Shown piece after piece: positions 21,653-22,539 of a DNA stretch of 22,539 nucleotides. Every line of letters starts with the position of its first letter. Position 1 is the first letter of the stretch. This DNA comes from an uncultured Clostridium sp. (GTDB lineage Bacteria; Bacillota; Clostridia; Lachnospirales; Lachnospiraceae): positions 1-22,539 of the forward strand of contig UQXF01000054.1 of assembly GCA_900544905.1 (NCBI GenBank). The letters run 5' to 3'. Position numbers and translations under genes: made by a program. The notes under the pieces are model-generated. The model was given only the letters and a program-made list of their open reading frames with translations, made no database searches and was not told the origin of the DNA.

Positions 21653-21674
21653 GGGGCTGCATTGTGACAGCCCC
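21653..21674 (-). terminator. Hairpin after bacteriohemerythrin gene
   Basis: GGGGCTG (21653-21659) and CAGCCCC (21668-21674) form a G+C-rich stem with an 8-nt loop. On the minus strand a short TTT follows, so it is a weaker terminator placed 56 bp after the stop of the hemerythrin gene. Confidence 0.6.
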
Positions 21675-21729
21675 TAGTTTACTTCATCACGTTGTCTACA
21701 TTCTGAATGAACTCGTTCCCTGGTTTATT

Positions 21730-22164
21730 TTAGCATTGGTCTGGATTTTGTTTCATAAAGATAAATTTTGCCACAGAGCGGTCGTATGTTTTAATGTGTC
21801 CAAACAGCCAGTCGATTACATTTTTCTGTACAAGTTCACTGAACCGATCTGTCGGTCCTTCATACTCCTGAAGGTATTCATACAGTTCCTGAATTGTCTT
21901 TCTAAACTCTTCATGTTTTTCATAATGTTTTTCACGCTCTGGATAACCGGATTTTTCCTGAAGCTTTTCCTCTTCTTTGAAATGAAAGTCAGTATATTCA
22001 TCCAGATAATCCAGCATTTTGATTGCTTTTACTTTGCTGTCACCATTTTGACAGGCAGTTACAAAGTTCTGGATACGGTCGATCAATTCTTTATGCTGGG
22101 TATCAATTGTTTCATTTCCTGTTACTAAATTGTCATCAAAGGTAATGTTTAAATCGTAAGTCAT
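21730..22164 (-). CDS. Bacteriohemerythrin (oxygen-binding diiron protein)
   Basis: 144-aa four-helix hemerythrin that binds O2 at a diiron site; in anaerobes it is thought to sense, store or remove oxygen. The Fe-ligand pattern is seen in DTQHKELIDRI, FHFKEEEKL, HYEKHEEF and LFGHIKTYD. ATG 22164 is chosen because GGAGGTCAAATT precedes it; the upstream extension to 22233 lacks a ribosome site. It is next to a rubredoxin gene on the same strand, probably in one transcript. Confidence 0.92.
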   Translation of the reverse strand: MTYDLNITFDDNLVTGNETIDTQHKELIDRIQNFVTACQNGDSKVKAIKMLDYLDEYTDFHFKEEEKLQEKSGYPEREKHYEKHEEFRKTIQELYEYLQEYEGPTDRFSELVQKNVIDWLFGHIKTYDRSVAKFIFMKQNPDQC

Positions 22165-22240
22165 AATTTGACCTCCATTTCTTTTATATGTTCTCTTAGG
22201 ATCTTTTAATGTCTGGCAGTTTCGTACCTGCATTTTCTGC

Positions 22241-22411
22241 TTAGTCTTCTACAGGAACGAAAACATCTTTTCCTAATCCGCAGATTGGGCATGTCCAGTC
22301 ATCTGGAATATCCTCAAATGCAGTTTCTGGATCGATACCAGCGTCTGGATCTCCTACTGCCGGATCATAAATATATCCACATGGTTCACATTCATATTTT
22401 ATCATAGTCAT
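22241..22411 (-). CDS. Rubredoxin (second copy)
   Basis: 56-aa rubredoxin, with Cys ligands in CEPCGYIYD and CPICGLGKDVF. It differs from the copy at 16064, so it is not a recent duplicate. The start may be ATG 22411 or ATG 22405; the second has the better spacing (9 nt) from AAAGGG. It is 76 bp upstream of the bacteriohemerythrin start. Its promoter is probably cut off or hidden near the contig end; 22412-22492 shows no clear site. Confidence 0.93.
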   Translation of the reverse strand: MTMIKYECEPCGYIYDPAVGDPDAGIDPETAFEDIPDDWTCPICGLGKDVFVPVED

Positions 22412-22492
22412 TTTCCCTTTTCAATGTCGATTTATTTTTGTTACCAAGTTCCTAGCAATTTTTCTAACACTTTGTTTCTTGTATATCTGTAT

Positions 22493-22539
22493 CTGTCTCT
22501 TATACACATCTCCGAGCCCACGAGACTCGACGTCATCTC
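22493..22539. other. Nextera i7-side sequencing adapter (not genomic)
   Basis: CTGTCTCTTATACACATCT (transposon mosaic end) is followed by CCGAGCCCACGAGAC, an 8-base index (TCGACGTC) and the start of the P7 primer (ATCTC). These bases are library sequence, so the genome sequence ends at 22492. Confidence 0.97.

Noticed and set aside
21664..22128. 154-codon plus-strand frame with hydrophobic stretches
   Set aside because: It is exactly opposite bacteriohemerythrin; hydrophobicity arises from the complement of Glu/Lys-rich helices.
1..22539. CRISPR array, tRNA or rRNA genes
   Set aside because: No regularly spaced direct repeats and no cloverleaf or conserved rRNA segments were seen on either strand.

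Overview
The window is a contig, apparently from a gut-type anaerobic Firmicute and most likely a Lachnospiraceae relative. That placement rests on the A+T-rich codon use, strong AGGAGG-type ribosome binding sites, the clostridial oxygen-defence genes (rubrerythrin, rubredoxin, superoxide reductase, bacteriohemerythrin, PerR), the Tn1549/Tn4451-like integrative-element genes and a BaiA-like dehydrogenase. It is an inference from gene style; there is no rRNA gene. Both contig ends are Illumina Nextera adapter and not genome (1-49 and 22493-22539), so the leftmost gene is really cut at about position 50.

Left part (50-7100): the recombination end of an integrative element. Three large serine recombinases lie head to tail in one translationally coupled operon. 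Upstream of them are a small unknown protein, a MazF/PemK-type toxin, about 580 bp of G+C-richer non-coding DNA with strong hairpins, and a sigma-70 region-4-like protein of the kind carried by Tn916/Tn1549-like elements. A probable decayed small ORF and a strong terminator separate this from what follows.

Middle part (7100-15990): a thiol/persulfide and Fe-S redox island. It holds trxA-trxB; a DUF134-NifX fusion; a ferredoxin plus membrane polyferredoxin pair; a two-gene unit of unknown function (HEPN-like/receiver-like protein plus membrane-anchored coiled coil); a divergent Crp/Fnr-family regulator; a thioredoxin, rhodanese and CoA-disulfide/persulfide reductase operon; and an SDR dehydrogenase. 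Two promoter architectures tie these together. Four promoters carry GTGAT-N3-ATCAC (one degenerate) exactly 22 nt upstream of the -10 box, centred near -41, the class II activator position. Three other sites carry GTCAR-N8-TTGAC, in which one or both half-sites are the -35 box of a TTGAC-N17-TAT(A/T)(C/A)T-type promoter. One of these drives the regulator gene and its divergent neighbour together.

Right part (16060-22411): oxygen and peroxide defence, all on the minus strand. In transcription order these are rubredoxin, bacteriohemerythrin, a frameshifted small Spo0A_C-like gene, an unknown anchored protein, a DUF6219-like membrane protein, Bcp peroxiredoxin, YaaA, PerR, a flavin reductase-rubredoxin-rubrerythrin fusion, L-lactate dehydrogenase, a 5'-truncated superoxide reductase and a second rubredoxin.

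Taken together, NADPH/thioredoxin and ferredoxin supply electrons, rubredoxins pass them to rubrerythrin and superoxide reductase, Bcp uses thioredoxin, and rhodanese plus persulfide reductase handle sulfane sulfur. PerR and the Crp/Fnr-type protein are the likely regulators. Whether the redox island is cargo of the integrative element or chromosomal flank cannot be settled from this window.
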